DNA of 64,000 nt from Stenotrophomonas acidaminiphila (GCA_002951995.1 CP019797.1:3084501-3148500); one strand, 5' to 3'; shown: positions 41,628-52,678, counted from the first letter of the stretch. Made by a program: numbers and translations. Notes: a model not told the origin generated them from the letters alone.

Positions 41628-42056
41628 TCAAGCCTCCGCCGCTTCAGCCTGCGCCTGCAGCGCGGCCGCCTCGGGCGAGGGCAGCGCGGCCATCGTCGTG
41701 GCATGCACCAGGCGGCCGTTGAGCTGCGCGCCGGCGCCCATCTCCACCACCTGGTAATGGACGTTGCCGTTGACCCGGGCGGTGGGCGTCAGTTCGATGC
41801 GTTCGCCGGCGTGGACGTCGCCGTCCATGCGCCCGCTGAGCACCACCACCGACGCGCGCACCTCGCCGTCGATATGGCCCTGTTCGGCCAGGGTCAGCAC
41901 CGCCTTGGCGCCCTCCTCGGCGATCACCCGGCCCTCGATGCGGCCTTCCACGTACAGGCCGCCGCTGAACACCACGTCGCCCCGGATCACCACCTGCGGC
42001 CCGATCAGGGCGTCCACCACCAGGTGGCTGTCGCGGCTGGACTTGTTCTTGAACAT
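41628..42056 (-). CDS. Bactofilin (polymer-forming cytoskeletal protein)
   Basis: 142 residues. The central domain carries the bactofilin right-handed beta-helix repeats: VVDALIGPQVVIRGDVVFSGG, GRIEGRVIAEEG, GHIDGEVRAS, GRMDGDVHAG and NVHYQVVEMGAGAQLNGRLVH, each turn ending in G-D/V. The N-terminus (FKNKSSRDS) and C-terminus (Ala/Gln/Glu-rich) are disordered, as usual. Bactofilins polymerise without nucleotide and organise cell shape, poles or exopolysaccharide machines. It overlaps the DUF6776 gene by one base (TGATG), so the two are translationally coupled. Confidence 0.92.
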   Translation of the reverse strand: MFKNKSSRDSHLVVDALIGPQVVIRGDVVFSGGLYVEGRIEGRVIAEEGAKAVLTLAEQGHIDGEVRASVVVLSGRMDGDVHAGERIELTPTARVNGNVHYQVVEMGAGAQLNGRLVHATTMAALPSPEAAALQAQAEAAEA

Positions 42057-42795
42057 CACTGCTCCCCTCTGCCGTTGCCGGCGAGTTTCCAATCGAATGT
42101 CTGCGTCGCGCTCCCCCGGGCCCGGTCAACGAGACTCGCACACGTTGCGGGGTGAAATCCTTGGGCAGCATCACGCTGCCGTCCAGGCGCTGGAAATAGC
42201 GGAACGAATAGGCCTGCCCGGGCACGTCGCGGCGCTGGTGGAGCTCATCCCAGCTCACCGTCGCCAGCTTGCCGCCCTTGACCCCTTCCACCGAGAACCG
42301 CATCTGCCCCTGGCTGATGGCCCCCCTGTTCAGGTTCTGCGTCAGCACCACACTGTACTGCCAGGTGCCGGCGGCTTCGGCGGAGAACTCCACCGAATGC
42401 GCATTCAGCCCCTTGCGCTGGCTGGTGGCGCCCACCAGGCGCTCGTAGAACGCGACGTCCGCGCGCAGCCCGGCGATCTCCTCGTCACGCTCGGCCAGCG
42501 ACGCCTGCACCTCGGTGTTGGCCGCGCGGCTGATCTTGTCCGATGCCTCCAGCGTGGCCTGGCGCTGCCGCAGCTCCTCGATCTGCGCGCGCTGCGCGGC
42601 CACGGTGCGCTCGCTCTGGCGCAGCCGCTCGCGCAACCCGCCGGCATCGGGCGAGGCGTAGCGGGCGGCCAGCCAGCCGACCAGCAGCAGCGACACCAGC
42701 CAGGCGACGGCGAGGGCGGCCAGCCGGGTCCAGGCCGATCGCTGCGGGGTGCCGCGCAGGGTGATCTGGAAACGCGACGGGGATCGGTTGCTCAT
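42056..42795 (-). CDS. Coiled-coil membrane protein (DUF6776), frameshifted in this assembly
   Basis: A single N-terminal membrane helix (about 20-40) is followed by a coiled coil (RLRQSERTVAAQRAQIEELRQRQ, about 55-100) and a beta domain (GTWQYSVVLTQNLNRGAISQGQMRFSV). After TGPGG the frame shifts; SATQTFDWKLAGNGRGEQ is read one frame over to TGA 42058-42056, restored if the C run 42113-42117 has one more C. Length then is 246. Proteins of this family occur beside bactofilins; a role in shaping or anchoring the bactofilin filament is plausible but unproven. Start ATG 42795, 30 bp after a stretch of non-coding sequence. Confidence 0.8.
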
Positions 42796-42964
42796 GGCGC
42801 TGCATCACCGGTGCCGGGTCCTGCGCGAAGCGGCACCTTCGCTCCGGTTGAAACGGCTGGGCAGTGTAAACGACTCCCGGCATGGCCTGCCGGGAACTGG
42901 CAATCGCCAGGGGCATGGTCGATAGTTGCGATTCTGCTCACAGTTCCCGCGGGAGTCCGCGACC

Positions 42965-43603
42965 ATGACCGACGCCCACGTTTTCGTCATCGGCATCCTG
43001 CTGGCCTGGCTGGCCGGCATCCGCGTGTACCTGACCGTGTTCGGCGTCGGCCTGGCCGGCGTGCTGGGCTGGGTCGAGCTGCCACCGGCACTGCAGGCCA
43101 CCCAGTCCTGGTGGGTGCTGGGTACCTCGGCGGCGCTGGCGACCACCGAGTTCTTCGCCGACAAGATCCCCGGCGTGGATTCGATCTGGGACCTGCTGCA
43201 GACCCTGGCGCGGGTACCGGCCGGGGCCTTCCTGGCCGCGGCCACGTTGTCCCCGGATGGGCATCTGGGTGCCGGCGCGCTCGCCGCCGGCGCCGGCGTG
43301 GCGCTGGCCAGCCATGGCCTGAAGGCCGGTACCCGCGCACTGCTGAACACTTCCCCGGAGCCGGCCAGCAACTGGGCCGCATCGGTGGCCGAGGACGGCG
43401 TGGTGATTGCCGGCCTGGCCCTGGCGCTGGCCCACCCGTGGCTGGCGCTGGCGCTGGTGGTAGGCGCCAGCCTGCTGGGTGCGCTCACCGTATGGCTGGT
43501 GTGGCGCGCGCTCTGGCGCGGGGTCAAGCGCCTGTTCGCCGCACCAGCGCCGGCCGCGCCAGCGGCACCGGCCAGGGACCATTCGCTGCCACCGGCTCGT
43601 TGA
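42965..43603 (+). CDS. DUF4126 membrane protein
   Basis: 212 residues with five to six hydrophobic helices. Family patterns: GVGLAGVLGWVELPP, ATTEFFADKIPGVDSIWDLLQTL (about 70-92), and SHGLKAGTRALLNTSPEPASNW (about 130-150). Function is unknown; the fold is predicted to be a small integral membrane protein. The start ATG is preceded by GGGAGTC. It is followed at 31 bp by the REC-GGDEF-EAL gene in the same direction. The last residues are Ala/Pro-rich. Confidence 0.85.
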   Translation: MTDAHVFVIGILLAWLAGIRVYLTVFGVGLAGVLGWVELPPALQATQSWWVLGTSAALATTEFFADKIPGVDSIWDLLQTLARVPAGAFLAAATLSPDGHLGAGALAAGAGVALASHGLKAGTRALLNTSPEPASNWAASVAEDGVVIAGLALALAHPWLALALVVGASLLGALTVWLVWRALWRGVKRLFAAPAPAAPAAPARDHSLPPAR

Positions 43604-43634
43604 CCGCATAATCCACGGCATACGGGGAGTACCG

Positions 43635-45452
43635 ATGGCAAGCAACGACACACCCACTTCCTCCGCCCGGCTGACGCGCGCGGAGGTCCCGCCGGCTGAC
43701 TACTGGCAGCGCTGGAGCGTGGAGAACGCGCCGCCGGCCGAGGCGGTCCGCGCGCATATCGCCGCCGCGCCGGCCACCGCGCCCGAGCCGGGCCAGGCCG
43801 CCGCAGCGGCCGAAACGCCCTATCGCGTGCTGATCGTCGAGGACGACCGCTCGCAGGCCCTGTTCGCGCAGAGCGTGCTGCACGGCGCCGGCATGCAGGC
43901 CATCGTGCAGATGGACGCCGAAGGCGTGCAGCAGGCGATCGTCGAGCACCGCCCCGACCTGATCCTGATGGACCTGCACATGCCCGGGCTCGATGGCATG
44001 CGCCTGACCGCGCTGATCCGCCAGAACCCGCAGCAGCAGTTGCTGCCCATCGTGTTCCTGACCGGCGACCCGGACCCCGAGCGCCAGTTCGAGGTACTCG
44101 ACAGCGGCGCCGACGACTTCCTCACCAAGCCGATCCGCCCGCGCCACCTGGTCGCCGCGGTGGCCAACCGCATCCGCCGCTCGCGCCAGCAGGCGCAGGG
44201 CACGGCCGAAGGGCTGGCGCTGAGCAACCCGGAGACCGGCCTGCCCACGCGCCACAACCTGATGCTGCAGCTGGATACGGCACTGGCCGGATCCGAGCAC
44301 GGCGGGTTGATGTTCATCGAGATCGCCAGCGCGCTGGGCCTGCGCGAACGCTATGGCTATGCCGCCTTCGAACGGTTGATGGTGCAGGCCGGCCGGCGCC
44401 TGGCCGAAGCCGCGCGGCCGCACCTGCTGGCGCGGCTGAACGACAACAGCTTCCTGCTGCTGGGCCGCGGCATGGACGAGGACGCGGTCGAGGCGCTGGC
44501 CCGTTCGGTACGCCAGGCACTGTCCGCGCACCCGTTCGTGGTGCGCGATGACGAATCGCTGCATCTGCGCTGCGCGGTCGGCCACGCCCGCCTGTCGCAG
44601 GGCTTCGAGGATGCCGGCGTCGCGCTGGAGGCGATCGAGCGCACCGCCCTGCAGGCGCGGCTGCTGGCCGACGGCGTGGCCGCCCACCAGGGCAACGGCG
44701 ATGCCGCCGCGCAGGAACACCTGGCCCTGCTGGAAGGCCAGATCGAGCTGGCCTACCAGCCGATCGTGGCCGTCGCCGGCAGCGACACCGCGCAGTACCA
44801 GGTACTGCTGCGCCTGCGCCGCAACGACGGCACCCTGCTGTCGGCCGGCCAGGTGATTCCGGCGGCCGAAGCGGCCGGGCGCATCGGCGACCTCGACCAG
44901 CAGGTGCTCGACCACGCGCTGGGACTGCTGCACCGCTACCAGCACGCCATGCCACCGATGCGGCTGTTCGTGTCGCAGTCGCTGCGCAGCCTTGCCCGCG
45001 AGGCCTTCGCCGGCTGGCTGCTCAAGGCCATCGCCGACCGGCAGATCGCCGGCAGCTCGCTGGTCATCGACGTGCGCCTGGGCGATGCGCTGGTGCACGC
45101 GGTGACGCTGCAGCAGTTCTGCGAGCGGCTGATGCCCGCCGGCGTGCAGTTCTGCCTGAGCCAGTTCGAACCCGGCGACGAGGCCAACGCGCTGATGACC
45201 CAGCTGCCGCTGGGCTTCGTGCGCATGGCCGGGCGTTTCGCCGGCAGCCATGCCAGCCAGAAGCTGCGCGACGAGCTGCGTGGCGCGATCGACGCCGCGC
45301 ACCGCGCCGGGCTGCAGATCATCGGCCAGCAGATCGAGGACCCACAGGCCGCCGCCGCGATGTGGATGAGCGGCATCGACTTCATCCAGGGCAACGTGGT
45401 GCAGTCGGTCGGCAGCGAGCTGGACTTCGACTTCCAGAACACGGTGCTCTGA
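43635..45452 (+). CDS. FimX-like protein: receiver plus degenerate GGDEF and EAL domains
   Basis: 605 residues. An N-terminal tail (1-62), a CheY-like receiver (about 63-185) with the phosphoacceptor D113 in LILMDLHMPGLDG and Lys in DFLTKPIRP, a GGDEF-like domain (about 205-345) lacking the GGDEF signature, and an EAL-like domain (about 355-600). The catalytic EAL motif reads QVLLR, and the acidic pair, DFG loop and lysine are also replaced (SQFEPGDE, FVRMAGRF); the end is FIQGNVVQ. This is the pattern of FimX-type proteins, c-di-GMP receptors rather than enzymes. It shares an operon (1 bp gap) with a hybrid histidine kinase. Preceded by GGGGAG. Confidence 0.88.
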   Translation: MASNDTPTSSARLTRAEVPPADYWQRWSVENAPPAEAVRAHIAAAPATAPEPGQAAAAAETPYRVLIVEDDRSQALFAQSVLHGAGMQAIVQMDAEGVQQAIVEHRPDLILMDLHMPGLDGMRLTALIRQNPQQQLLPIVFLTGDPDPERQFEVLDSGADDFLTKPIRPRHLVAAVANRIRRSRQQAQGTAEGLALSNPETGLPTRHNLMLQLDTALAGSEHGGLMFIEIASALGLRERYGYAAFERLMVQAGRRLAEAARPHLLARLNDNSFLLLGRGMDEDAVEALARSVRQALSAHPFVVRDDESLHLRCAVGHARLSQGFEDAGVALEAIERTALQARLLADGVAAHQGNGDAAAQEHLALLEGQIELAYQPIVAVAGSDTAQYQVLLRLRRNDGTLLSAGQVIPAAEAAGRIGDLDQQVLDHALGLLHRYQHAMPPMRLFVSQSLRSLAREAFAGWLLKAIADRQIAGSSLVIDVRLGDALVHAVTLQQFCERLMPAGVQFCLSQFEPGDEANALMTQLPLGFVRMAGRFAGSHASQKLRDELRGAIDAAHRAGLQIIGQQIEDPQAAAAMWMSGIDFIQGNVVQSVGSELDFDFQNTVL

Positions 45453-45453
45453 C

Positions 45454-47739
<2,286 letters not shown>

Positions 47740-47916
47740 ACCCGGCTCATGCGCATGCGCGCGTCGCGCCCGAGCGCGCGTGCGGGCAAGGGAGTGAGAT
47801 CACCGCCGCGCAGGCAGCACCGCACTGCGCAGGTGAGGGATGCCGTGGCACACGGCGGCGCGGACGCGCCGTAGCCGGGGAGCCGGCAGTGCCCGGCGCG
47901 GCGCCGGGCCGCAGGT

Positions 47917-48387
47917 TCAATCGTCCAGCTTGGTCAGCAGGTAATTCGGTTCGCCGATGCGCTCGATCAGGTCGAGCTGGGTTTCCAGCCAGTCGATGTG
48001 CTCTTCCTCGGAATCGAGGATCTTCACGAACAACTCGCGGCTGACGTAGTCGCCGATGCTCTCCGCGTACGCCACGGCTTCGCGCAGCACCGCCACGGCT
48101 GAGGTTTCCAGCGCCAGGTCGCAACGCAGGATTTCCACCGGGCTCTCGCCGATGCGCAGCTTGCCCAGCGCCTGGAAATTCGGCAGCCCCTCGAGGAACA
48201 GGATGCGGTCGGACAAGGCGTCCGCATGCTTCATCTCGTCGATGGATTCCTTGTACTCGTGCTCGGCCAGTTCCTTCAGGCCCCAGTTCTTCAGCATCTT
48301 GGCGTGCAGGAAGTACTGGTTGATCGCGGTCAGCTCGTTGTAGAGCACCTTGTTGAGGAATTCGATGACCTTGGCGTCGCCTTTCAT
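47917..48387 (-). CDS. bfr: Bacterioferritin
   Basis: 156 residues, normal. Di-iron ligands are present: [17 protein letters not shown] (E18), [12 protein letters not shown] (E51, H54), [10 protein letters not shown] (E94) and [12 protein letters not shown] (E127, H130); M52 coordinates the inter-subunit heme. The 24-mer stores iron and detoxifies Fe(II). The start ATG is preceded by GGAG. It lies beside bfd, which releases its iron, but each has its own reading direction context: both are on the minus strand, bfd upstream by 145 bp. Confidence 0.96.
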   Translation of the reverse strand: MKGDAKVIEFLNKVLYNELTAINQYFLHAKMLKNWGLKELAEHEYKESIDEMKHADALSDRILFLEGLPNFQALGKLRIGESPVEILRCDLALETSAVAVLREAVAYAESIGDYVSRELFVKILDSEEEHIDWLETQLDLIERIGEPNYLLTKLDD

Positions 48388-48532
48388 GGGGGTTGCTCCT
48401 GCACGCGTTGAACGCGCGCACTGTAGCGTCACGCGTGCGGCGATGAAGGAACGCGAATCGTATGCATTGGTCCGGCCGCGATGGCGGCAGCGTCCCGCGA
48501 GGTCACCCCGCGGCGGTGCGCCGCGACGTTCT

Positions 48533-48742
48533 TCAGGCCACCCTGGCCAGGCCGAGGATCGGCAGCGGCAGGTCGCGCGCCGCGCGTGCCCGGGCCAGCA
48601 GCTCGCCCGCCATCTCCAGGCAGGAACCGCAGTTGGAACCGCAGCCGGTACGCATCGTCAGTTCGGCAACCGAACTGCAGCCGTTGTCGGCCGCTTCGCG
48701 GATCTGGTGGTCGGTGACACCGTTGCAGATGCAGACGTACAC
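48533..48742 (-). CDS. bfd: Bacterioferritin-associated ferredoxin
   Basis: 69 residues from GTG 48742, which matches the family N-terminus [17 protein letters not shown] longer form from ATG 48784 is rejected because that codon lies inside the -10 element of the promoter. The four cysteines of the [2Fe-2S] site are C4, C6 and the CGSNCGSC pair (about 37-44). Bfd reduces bacterioferritin so that iron can leave. A Fur box overlaps its promoter, so it should be expressed under iron starvation, as in Pseudomonas. It is read toward bfr. Confidence 0.9.
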   Translation of the reverse strand: MYVCICNGVTDHQIREAADNGCSSVAELTMRTGCGSNCGSCLEMAGELLARARAARDLPLPILGLARVA

Positions 48743-48782
48743 GGGGGCGCTGGGCAGGACCGGCCGGGAGTGGCCGGACACC

Positions 48783-48812
48783 ATTTCATCGAAAACGAGA
48801 ACGATTGTCAAT
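48783..48812 (-). promoter_or_regulatory. bfd promoter with overlapping Fur box
   Basis: On the minus strand TTGACA (48811-48806), exactly 17 bp, then TGAAAT (48788-48783). The plus strand of the same region reads AACGAGAACGATTGTCAAT (48794-48812), a close match to the Fur box and overlapping the -35 and spacer, so Fur-Fe(II) would block RNA polymerase. Confidence 0.8.
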
Positions 48813-48848
48813 TAAAATCCTGAATCGTTCTCGATCAGACGCCGCCAG

Positions 48849-49468
48849 TCAGGCCGTCGGCCCCTCGCCCTGCGCCTTGCGCGGCCAATAGCCGCGCTTG
48901 CGGGACCGCTTGCGCGGGCGCTCATGGCCCGCCGCATGGCCCGGCATCCACGCCTCCTGGGCGCTCTTCGGCATCGCGGTAACGCCCTGCCCGGCGATGC
49001 CCCGCGCCAGTGGCGCCAGGTGCCGCAGCGCACGCGCGTAGACCCCGCGCTTGAACATCACCACATGCTCGACCGGGTACCAGAAATCCACCCAGCGCCA
49101 ATGGTCGAACTCGGGGCCTCGGTATGGTCCAGGCGCACATGGCCCTCGTCGCCGGTCAGCCGCAGCAGGAACCAGACCTGCTTCTGGCCGATGCAGACCT
49201 GCTTCTCGGTGCGGCGGATGGCGCGACTGGGCAACCGGTAGCGAAGCCAGCCCGGGGTAGCCCCGAGCACTTCGACATGTTCAGGCAACAGGCCGGTTTC
49301 TTCCTGCAACTCGCGATACATGGCCTCGACCGGGGTCTCGTCGGAGTTCATCCCACCCTGCGGGAACTGCCAGCCATCCCGGCGCACGCGTCGTGCCCAG
49401 AACACCTGTCCGTCTTCCCGCATCAGCACGATGCCGACGTTCGGTCGATAGCCGTCCGGATCGATCAC
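48849..49468 (-). CDS. rppH: RNA pyrophosphohydrolase RppH, frameshifted in this assembly
   Basis: Starts at GTG 49468 with AGGAG eight bases upstream: [14 protein letters not shown], the Nudix box [22 protein letters not shown] (about 38-60), and [12 protein letters not shown] are intact. After DHTEAP the frame changes; [25 protein letters not shown] is read one frame over to the stop at 48849. One missing G in the run 49113-49116 explains it; restored length 206. RppH removes pyrophosphate from triphosphorylated RNA 5-prime ends and starts decay. The basic C-terminal tail ([10 protein letters not shown]) is a xanthomonad feature. Confidence 0.9.
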
Positions 49469-49545
49469 GATGCGGACTCCTAAATATTTCTACTGGCTTG
49501 GACTCTGCCATGGCCGCTGCAATGCCACAAGCGTGGAAAAAACAG

Positions 49546-49574
49546 TTGACAGGCAAGCCGCCGATACGCAGAAT
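49546..49574 (+). promoter_or_regulatory. Promoter of the tRNA-Met gene
   Basis: TTGACA (49546-49551), 17 bp spacer, CAGAAT (49569-49574); the expected start near 49581 lies 8 bp before the tRNA 5-prime end. Confidence 0.75.
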
Positions 49575-49588
49575 TGCGGGCTCCCTGA

Positions 49589-49665
49589 GGCTATGTAGCT
49601 CAGCCGGTTAGAGCACAGCACTCATAATGCTGGGGTCGGTGGTTCGAGTCCACCCATAGCCACCA
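49589..49665 (+). tRNA. tRNA-Met (CAT), elongator
   Basis: 77 nt including the encoded CCA. Acceptor GGCTATG pairs with CATAGCC, D loop CAGCCGGTTAGAG, anticodon loop CTCATAA between CAGCA and TGCTG, and TTCGAGT in the T loop. The 1-72 pair is G-C, so it is an elongator rather than an initiator tRNA. A CAT anticodon could also be read as lysidine tRNA-Ile, but the body matches enteric elongator tRNA-Met. Confidence 0.9.
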
Positions 49666-49696
49666 AGGGAGCAGGAGCTCGGCTCCTGAAAGCCAC

Positions 49697-49771
49697 AGCC
49701 CCGTCGCCAAGCGGTAAGGCATCTGACTCTGACTCAGACATTCGGAGGTTCGAATCCTTCCGGGGCTGCCA
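49697..49771 (+). tRNA. tRNA-Gln (CTG)
   Basis: 75 nt with CCA. Acceptor AGCCCCG pairs with CGGGGCT; the anticodon loop is CTCTGAC between TCTGA and TCAGA, so the anticodon is CTG. T loop TTCGAAT. Follows tRNA-Met by 31 bp in the same direction and is ended by its own terminator. Confidence 0.92.
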
Positions 49772-49779
49772 GATACCGA

Positions 49780-49809
49780 AGACCAGATCGAAAGATCTGG
49801 TCTTTTTTT
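49780..49809 (+). terminator. Terminator after the first tRNA-Gln
   Basis: AGACCAGATC / GATCTGGTCT stem, GAAA loop, then seven T. Confidence 0.88.
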
Positions 49810-49837
49810 GCCTGCTCCAGCGGTCTTGCCACGCCTG

Positions 49838-49867
49838 TTGGCCTCGGCCGCCGCGGCATGCGATAAT
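49838..49867 (+). promoter_or_regulatory. Promoter of the second tRNA-Gln
   Basis: TTGGCC (49838-49843), 18 bp spacer, GATAAT (49862-49867), 12 bp before the tRNA. Confidence 0.6.
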
Positions 49868-49879
49868 CCACCCCTGCCT

Positions 49880-49954
49880 AGCCCCGTCGCCAAGCGGTAA
49901 GGCACCTGACTCTGACTCAGGCATTCGGAGGTTCGAATCCTTCCGGGGCTGCCA
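49880..49954 (+). tRNA. tRNA-Gln (CTG), second copy
   Basis: 75 nt with CCA, nearly identical to the copy at 49697-49771; the anticodon stem differs only at one pair (CCTGA / TCAGG instead of TCTGA / TCAGA) and the loop CTCTGAC again gives CTG. It has its own promoter and terminator, so the two copies are independent units. Confidence 0.92.
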
Positions 49955-49964
49955 AACAGCAAAG

Positions 49965-49994
49965 GCCTGATCGAAAGATCAGGCTTTTCTTTTT
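49965..49994 (+). terminator. Terminator after the second tRNA-Gln
   Basis: GCCTGATC / GATCAGGC stem with a GAAA loop, then TTTTCTTTTT. Same design as the terminator at 49780. Confidence 0.88.
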
Positions 49995-50066
49995 GCCCGT
50001 CCTGCCATCGGCAGGCACCTCGACCGGGCGGCCGCGCGGCATGGCCTTCGCGCCACCCTTGAACGA

Positions 50067-50094
50067 CAAAAGCCCGGCCAAGGCCGGGCTTTTG
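50067..50094. terminator. Bidirectional terminator between the tRNA cluster and rpsI
   Basis: CAAAAGCCCGGCC / GGCCGGGCTTTTG stem with a two-base apex; T-rich on both strands. It terminates the minus-strand rplM-rpsI operon 46 bp after the rpsI stop. Confidence 0.85.
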
Positions 50095-50139
50095 TTTTCC
50101 CAGCGGGATCCCGGAGGATCCCACGCCAGGCGCGATGGA

Positions 50140-50532
50140 TCAGCGCTTGGAGAACTGGGTGGCGCGGCGGGCCTTGTGCAGACCAACCTTCTTGCGCTCG
50201 ACTTCGCGGGCGTCGCGGGTCATGAAGCCGGCCTTGCGCAGCTCGGACTTCAGGCCTTCGTCGTACTCGACCAGGGCGCGGGCGATGCCCAGGCGGATCG
50301 CACCGGCCTGGCCGGTGGTGCCGCCGCCGGTGGCGGTGACGATGACGTCGAAGCTCTCGGTGTTCTTGGTCAGCTCGAGCGGCTGGCGCACGATCATGCG
50401 CGCGGTCTCACGGCCGAAGAACTCGTCCAGCGGACGGCCATTGACGGTGATGTTGCCCGAACCCTTGCGCAGGAACACGCGGGCGGTGGAGGACTTGCGG
50501 CGGCCAGTGCCGTAGTTTTGCGTGATAGCCAT
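50140..50532 (-). CDS. rpsI: 30S ribosomal protein S9
   Basis: 130 residues, standard length. Starts [23 protein letters not shown] and ends with the conserved basic tail QFSKR that reaches the decoding-site tRNA. Follows rplM with a gap of 2 bp, the near-universal L13-S9 operon. Confidence 0.98.
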   Translation of the reverse strand: MAITQNYGTGRRKSSTARVFLRKGSGNITVNGRPLDEFFGRETARMIVRQPLELTKNTESFDVIVTATGGGTTGQAGAIRLGIARALVEYDEGLKSELRKAGFMTRDAREVERKKVGLHKARRATQFSKR

Positions 50533-50534
50533 GA

Positions 50535-50963
<429 letters not shown>

Positions 50964-51051
50964 GAAAGAACTCAGGTTAGGTCGGGCTCATTGCGGCGCT
51001 GCACTGCCGGAACTCTGCCACGCGTTGTGAAGGTGAAACACAAGAGGCGGG

Positions 51052-51080
51052 ATTGTACCGGCCGCGGCCGGCTCACGCAA
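51052..51080 (-). promoter_or_regulatory. Promoter of rplM-rpsI
   Basis: Minus strand TTGCGT (51080-51075), 17 bp spacer, TACAAT (51057-51052). Confidence 0.65.
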
Positions 51081-51156
51081 GCCGCCGCCCGCCCGGCCTT
51101 GGCAGCCCCGGGGACAGCGGCGAGAATCCGGCTCTCCCCCACCCCGCCTGGACGCC

Positions 51157-51801
51157 ATGATCACCGACCGCGCCTTCACGCCCCTGGATCGCCTGCTGAC
51201 CGAGGCCCAGCGCGCCCTGGACACGGTGTTCGGCAACCCGCCGGCGCGCCGGCCCAACCCGGCCGGCGACACCCCGGACGTGGTGCTGGAACCCGATGAA
51301 AGGCGCCACGCCGCGGGCCTGATGCGCATCAACCACGTCGGCGAAGTCTGCGCACAGGGGCTGTATTTTGGACAGGCGGCCGTCGCCCGCGATGCGTCCA
51401 CCCGCGCGCACCTGCTGGCAGCGGCGCAGGAAGAGACTGACCACCTGGGCTGGTGTGCGGACCGCCTGCGCGAGCTCGACAGCCGCCCCAGCCTGTTCAA
51501 CCCGCTGTGGTATGCCGGCAGCTATGCCATCGGCACCCTCGCCGGGCTGCGCGGCGACGGCTGGAACCTGGGTTTCGTGGTGGAAACCGAGCGCCAGGTC
51601 GAGGCGCACCTGGACGAACACCTGGAGACCCTGCCAGCGGCCGACCAGCGCAGCCGCGAGATCCTCAAGGTCATGAAGATCGACGAGGCGCGCCACGCCG
51701 ACCATGCCGAACACGCTGGCGCGCGACTCCTGCCGCCACCGATCCCGACGGTGATGGCACTGGCCTCGCGCGCCATGAAAGCCATCGCCTATCGCCTCTG
51801 A
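51157..51801 (+). CDS. coq7: Demethoxyubiquinone hydroxylase (Coq7 family)
   Basis: 214 residues, usual for bacterial Coq7. Di-iron ligands are spread along the sequence: [12 protein letters not shown] (E, with the upstream His), [13 protein letters not shown] (E-x-x-H), [14 protein letters not shown] (E) and [15 protein letters not shown] (E-x-x-H). It hydroxylates demethoxyubiquinone at the membrane, a late step of ubiquinone synthesis. Divergent from rplM. No other ubi genes are nearby. Confidence 0.95.
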   Translation: MITDRAFTPLDRLLTEAQRALDTVFGNPPARRPNPAGDTPDVVLEPDERRHAAGLMRINHVGEVCAQGLYFGQAAVARDASTRAHLLAAAQEETDHLGWCADRLRELDSRPSLFNPLWYAGSYAIGTLAGLRGDGWNLGFVVETERQVEAHLDEHLETLPAADQRSREILKVMKIDEARHADHAEHAGARLLPPPIPTVMALASRAMKAIAYRL

Positions 51802-52202
51802 ATCCAGGCCCCGGGCCCACGGCGCTACGCCTAGAGCGCCCGGAGCCCCCTGCAGCACCGCCTTTCTCCAGGCGGGCGCGACGATCGCCGCGGGGACAGG
51901 CGAACCCGACGCCCCGGCCGGGTTCAGCGCGGCGCCCGCGGAGGCAGCACCCGCGCGCGCCGCCCCTGCCACTGCCGATCCGCGCAGTGATGGCACCGGC
52001 CGCCCGGCCGGCAAAGGCCAGCGCCGGCCAGCCCCCGGGCACCCCAGTCCACACAGCGGAACGCACGACGCCTGCAACCCGTCCGGTGCGCCGCGGCCTT
52101 TGCAAAAGCCGGCGCACCGAAGGCACGCGGGATGGGCCGACCCGCGGCGGGCCCCGGGGCTGGCCACACAAACCCCGGGGCCTGGCCGCGCCGCGGCCAG
52201 GA
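51802..52202. other. Gene-free interval between coq7 and sugE
   Basis: 400 bp, very GC-rich. No frame shows a recognisable protein; long minus-strand frames here extend through coq7 and are shadows. Near 52150-52200 there are palindromic GC-rich runs (CCCCGGGGC, GGCCGCGCCGCGGCC) that may serve as terminators for both converging genes, but no U-tract is present. Confidence 0.5.
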
Positions 52203-52517
52203 TCACCCCACCACTTTCAGCCCGATCACGCCGGACACGATCAGGCCGATGCACAGCAGTCGCGGCCACGAGGCGCTGTCACCGAACAGCACGATGCCCA
52301 GCGCCGCGGCGCCGACCGCGCCGATCCCGGTCCAGATCGCATAACCGGTGCCGATCGGGATCGACTTGAGCGACTGCGACAGGCACCAGAAGCTGACCCC
52401 CATCGCGGCCAGGGTGCCCACGCTGGGCCACAAGCGGGTCCAGCCCTCGGTGTACTTCAGGCCGATCGCCCAGACGACTTCGAACAGGCCGGCCACCAGC
52501 AGATAGATCCAGGCCAC
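52203..52517 (-). CDS. sugE: SMR-family guanidinium/quaternary ammonium exporter (SugE/Gdx)
   Basis: 104 residues, four membrane helices. [24 protein letters not shown] (with the essential Glu of the first helix, FEVVWA), [28 protein letters not shown] and the last helix match the SugE/Gdx branch rather than EmrE (Lys in QSLKSIP). Gdx proteins export guanidinium with proton antiport. The start is GTG 52517, preceded by the strong AAGGAGG. An upstream leader carries two ACGG hairpins and a terminator, indicating riboswitch control by guanidine. Monocistronic on the minus strand between speD and the empty interval. Confidence 0.93.
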   Translation of the reverse strand: MAWIYLLVAGLFEVVWAIGLKYTEGWTRLWPSVGTLAAMGVSFWCLSQSLKSIPIGTGYAIWTGIGAVGAAALGIVLFGDSASWPRLLCIGLIVSGVIGLKVVG

Positions 52518-52540
52518 GGGTTTCCTCCTTGGGTACGGGA

Positions 52541-52578
52541 CAAAAAAGAAGCGGCCCGGTGCGTGAGCACCGGGCCGC
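52541..52578 (-). terminator. Riboswitch-controlled terminator upstream of sugE
   Basis: Minus-strand GCGGCCCGGTGC / GCACCGGGCCGC 12-bp stem, four-base loop, then TTCTTTTTTG. It ends 24 bp before the sugE GTG, an unusual place unless conditional. Confidence 0.88.
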
Positions 52579-52625
52579 CGTCGGCTGTGGTCCGCGGATC
52601 GCTCCACGGGGCGGGCCGTCCCGCC
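52574..52625 (-). ncRNA. Guanidine-II (mini-ykkC) riboswitch-like element upstream of sugE
   Basis: Two hairpins on the minus strand: P1 GGCGGG-ACGG-CCCGCC (52625-52610) and P2 GCCG-ACGG-CGGC (52585-52574), 24 nt apart, each with the ACGR tetraloop that binds guanidine in guanidine-II riboswitches. The 3-prime arm of P2 overlaps the first five bases of the terminator stem (52578-52574), so ligand-stabilised P2 would weaken the terminator and turn sugE on. The downstream gene is a known riboswitch partner. Exact structure and ligand are inferred. Confidence 0.78.
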
Positions 52626-52678
52626 GGGTATTTCAGGAGCGGCAGGCTAGCAACCGCTCCCCGAACCGCATGTAACCG

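Noticed and set aside
47871..47900. Another GTAG palindrome after the hybrid kinase gene
   Set aside because: GTAGCCGGGGAGCCGGC has only a four-base stem and no match to the other copies; too weak to call.
51073..52269. A 398-codon minus-strand frame across coq7 and the interval downstream
   Set aside because: It runs antisense through coq7, whose di-iron motifs are intact, and has no recognisable sequence in the intergenic part.
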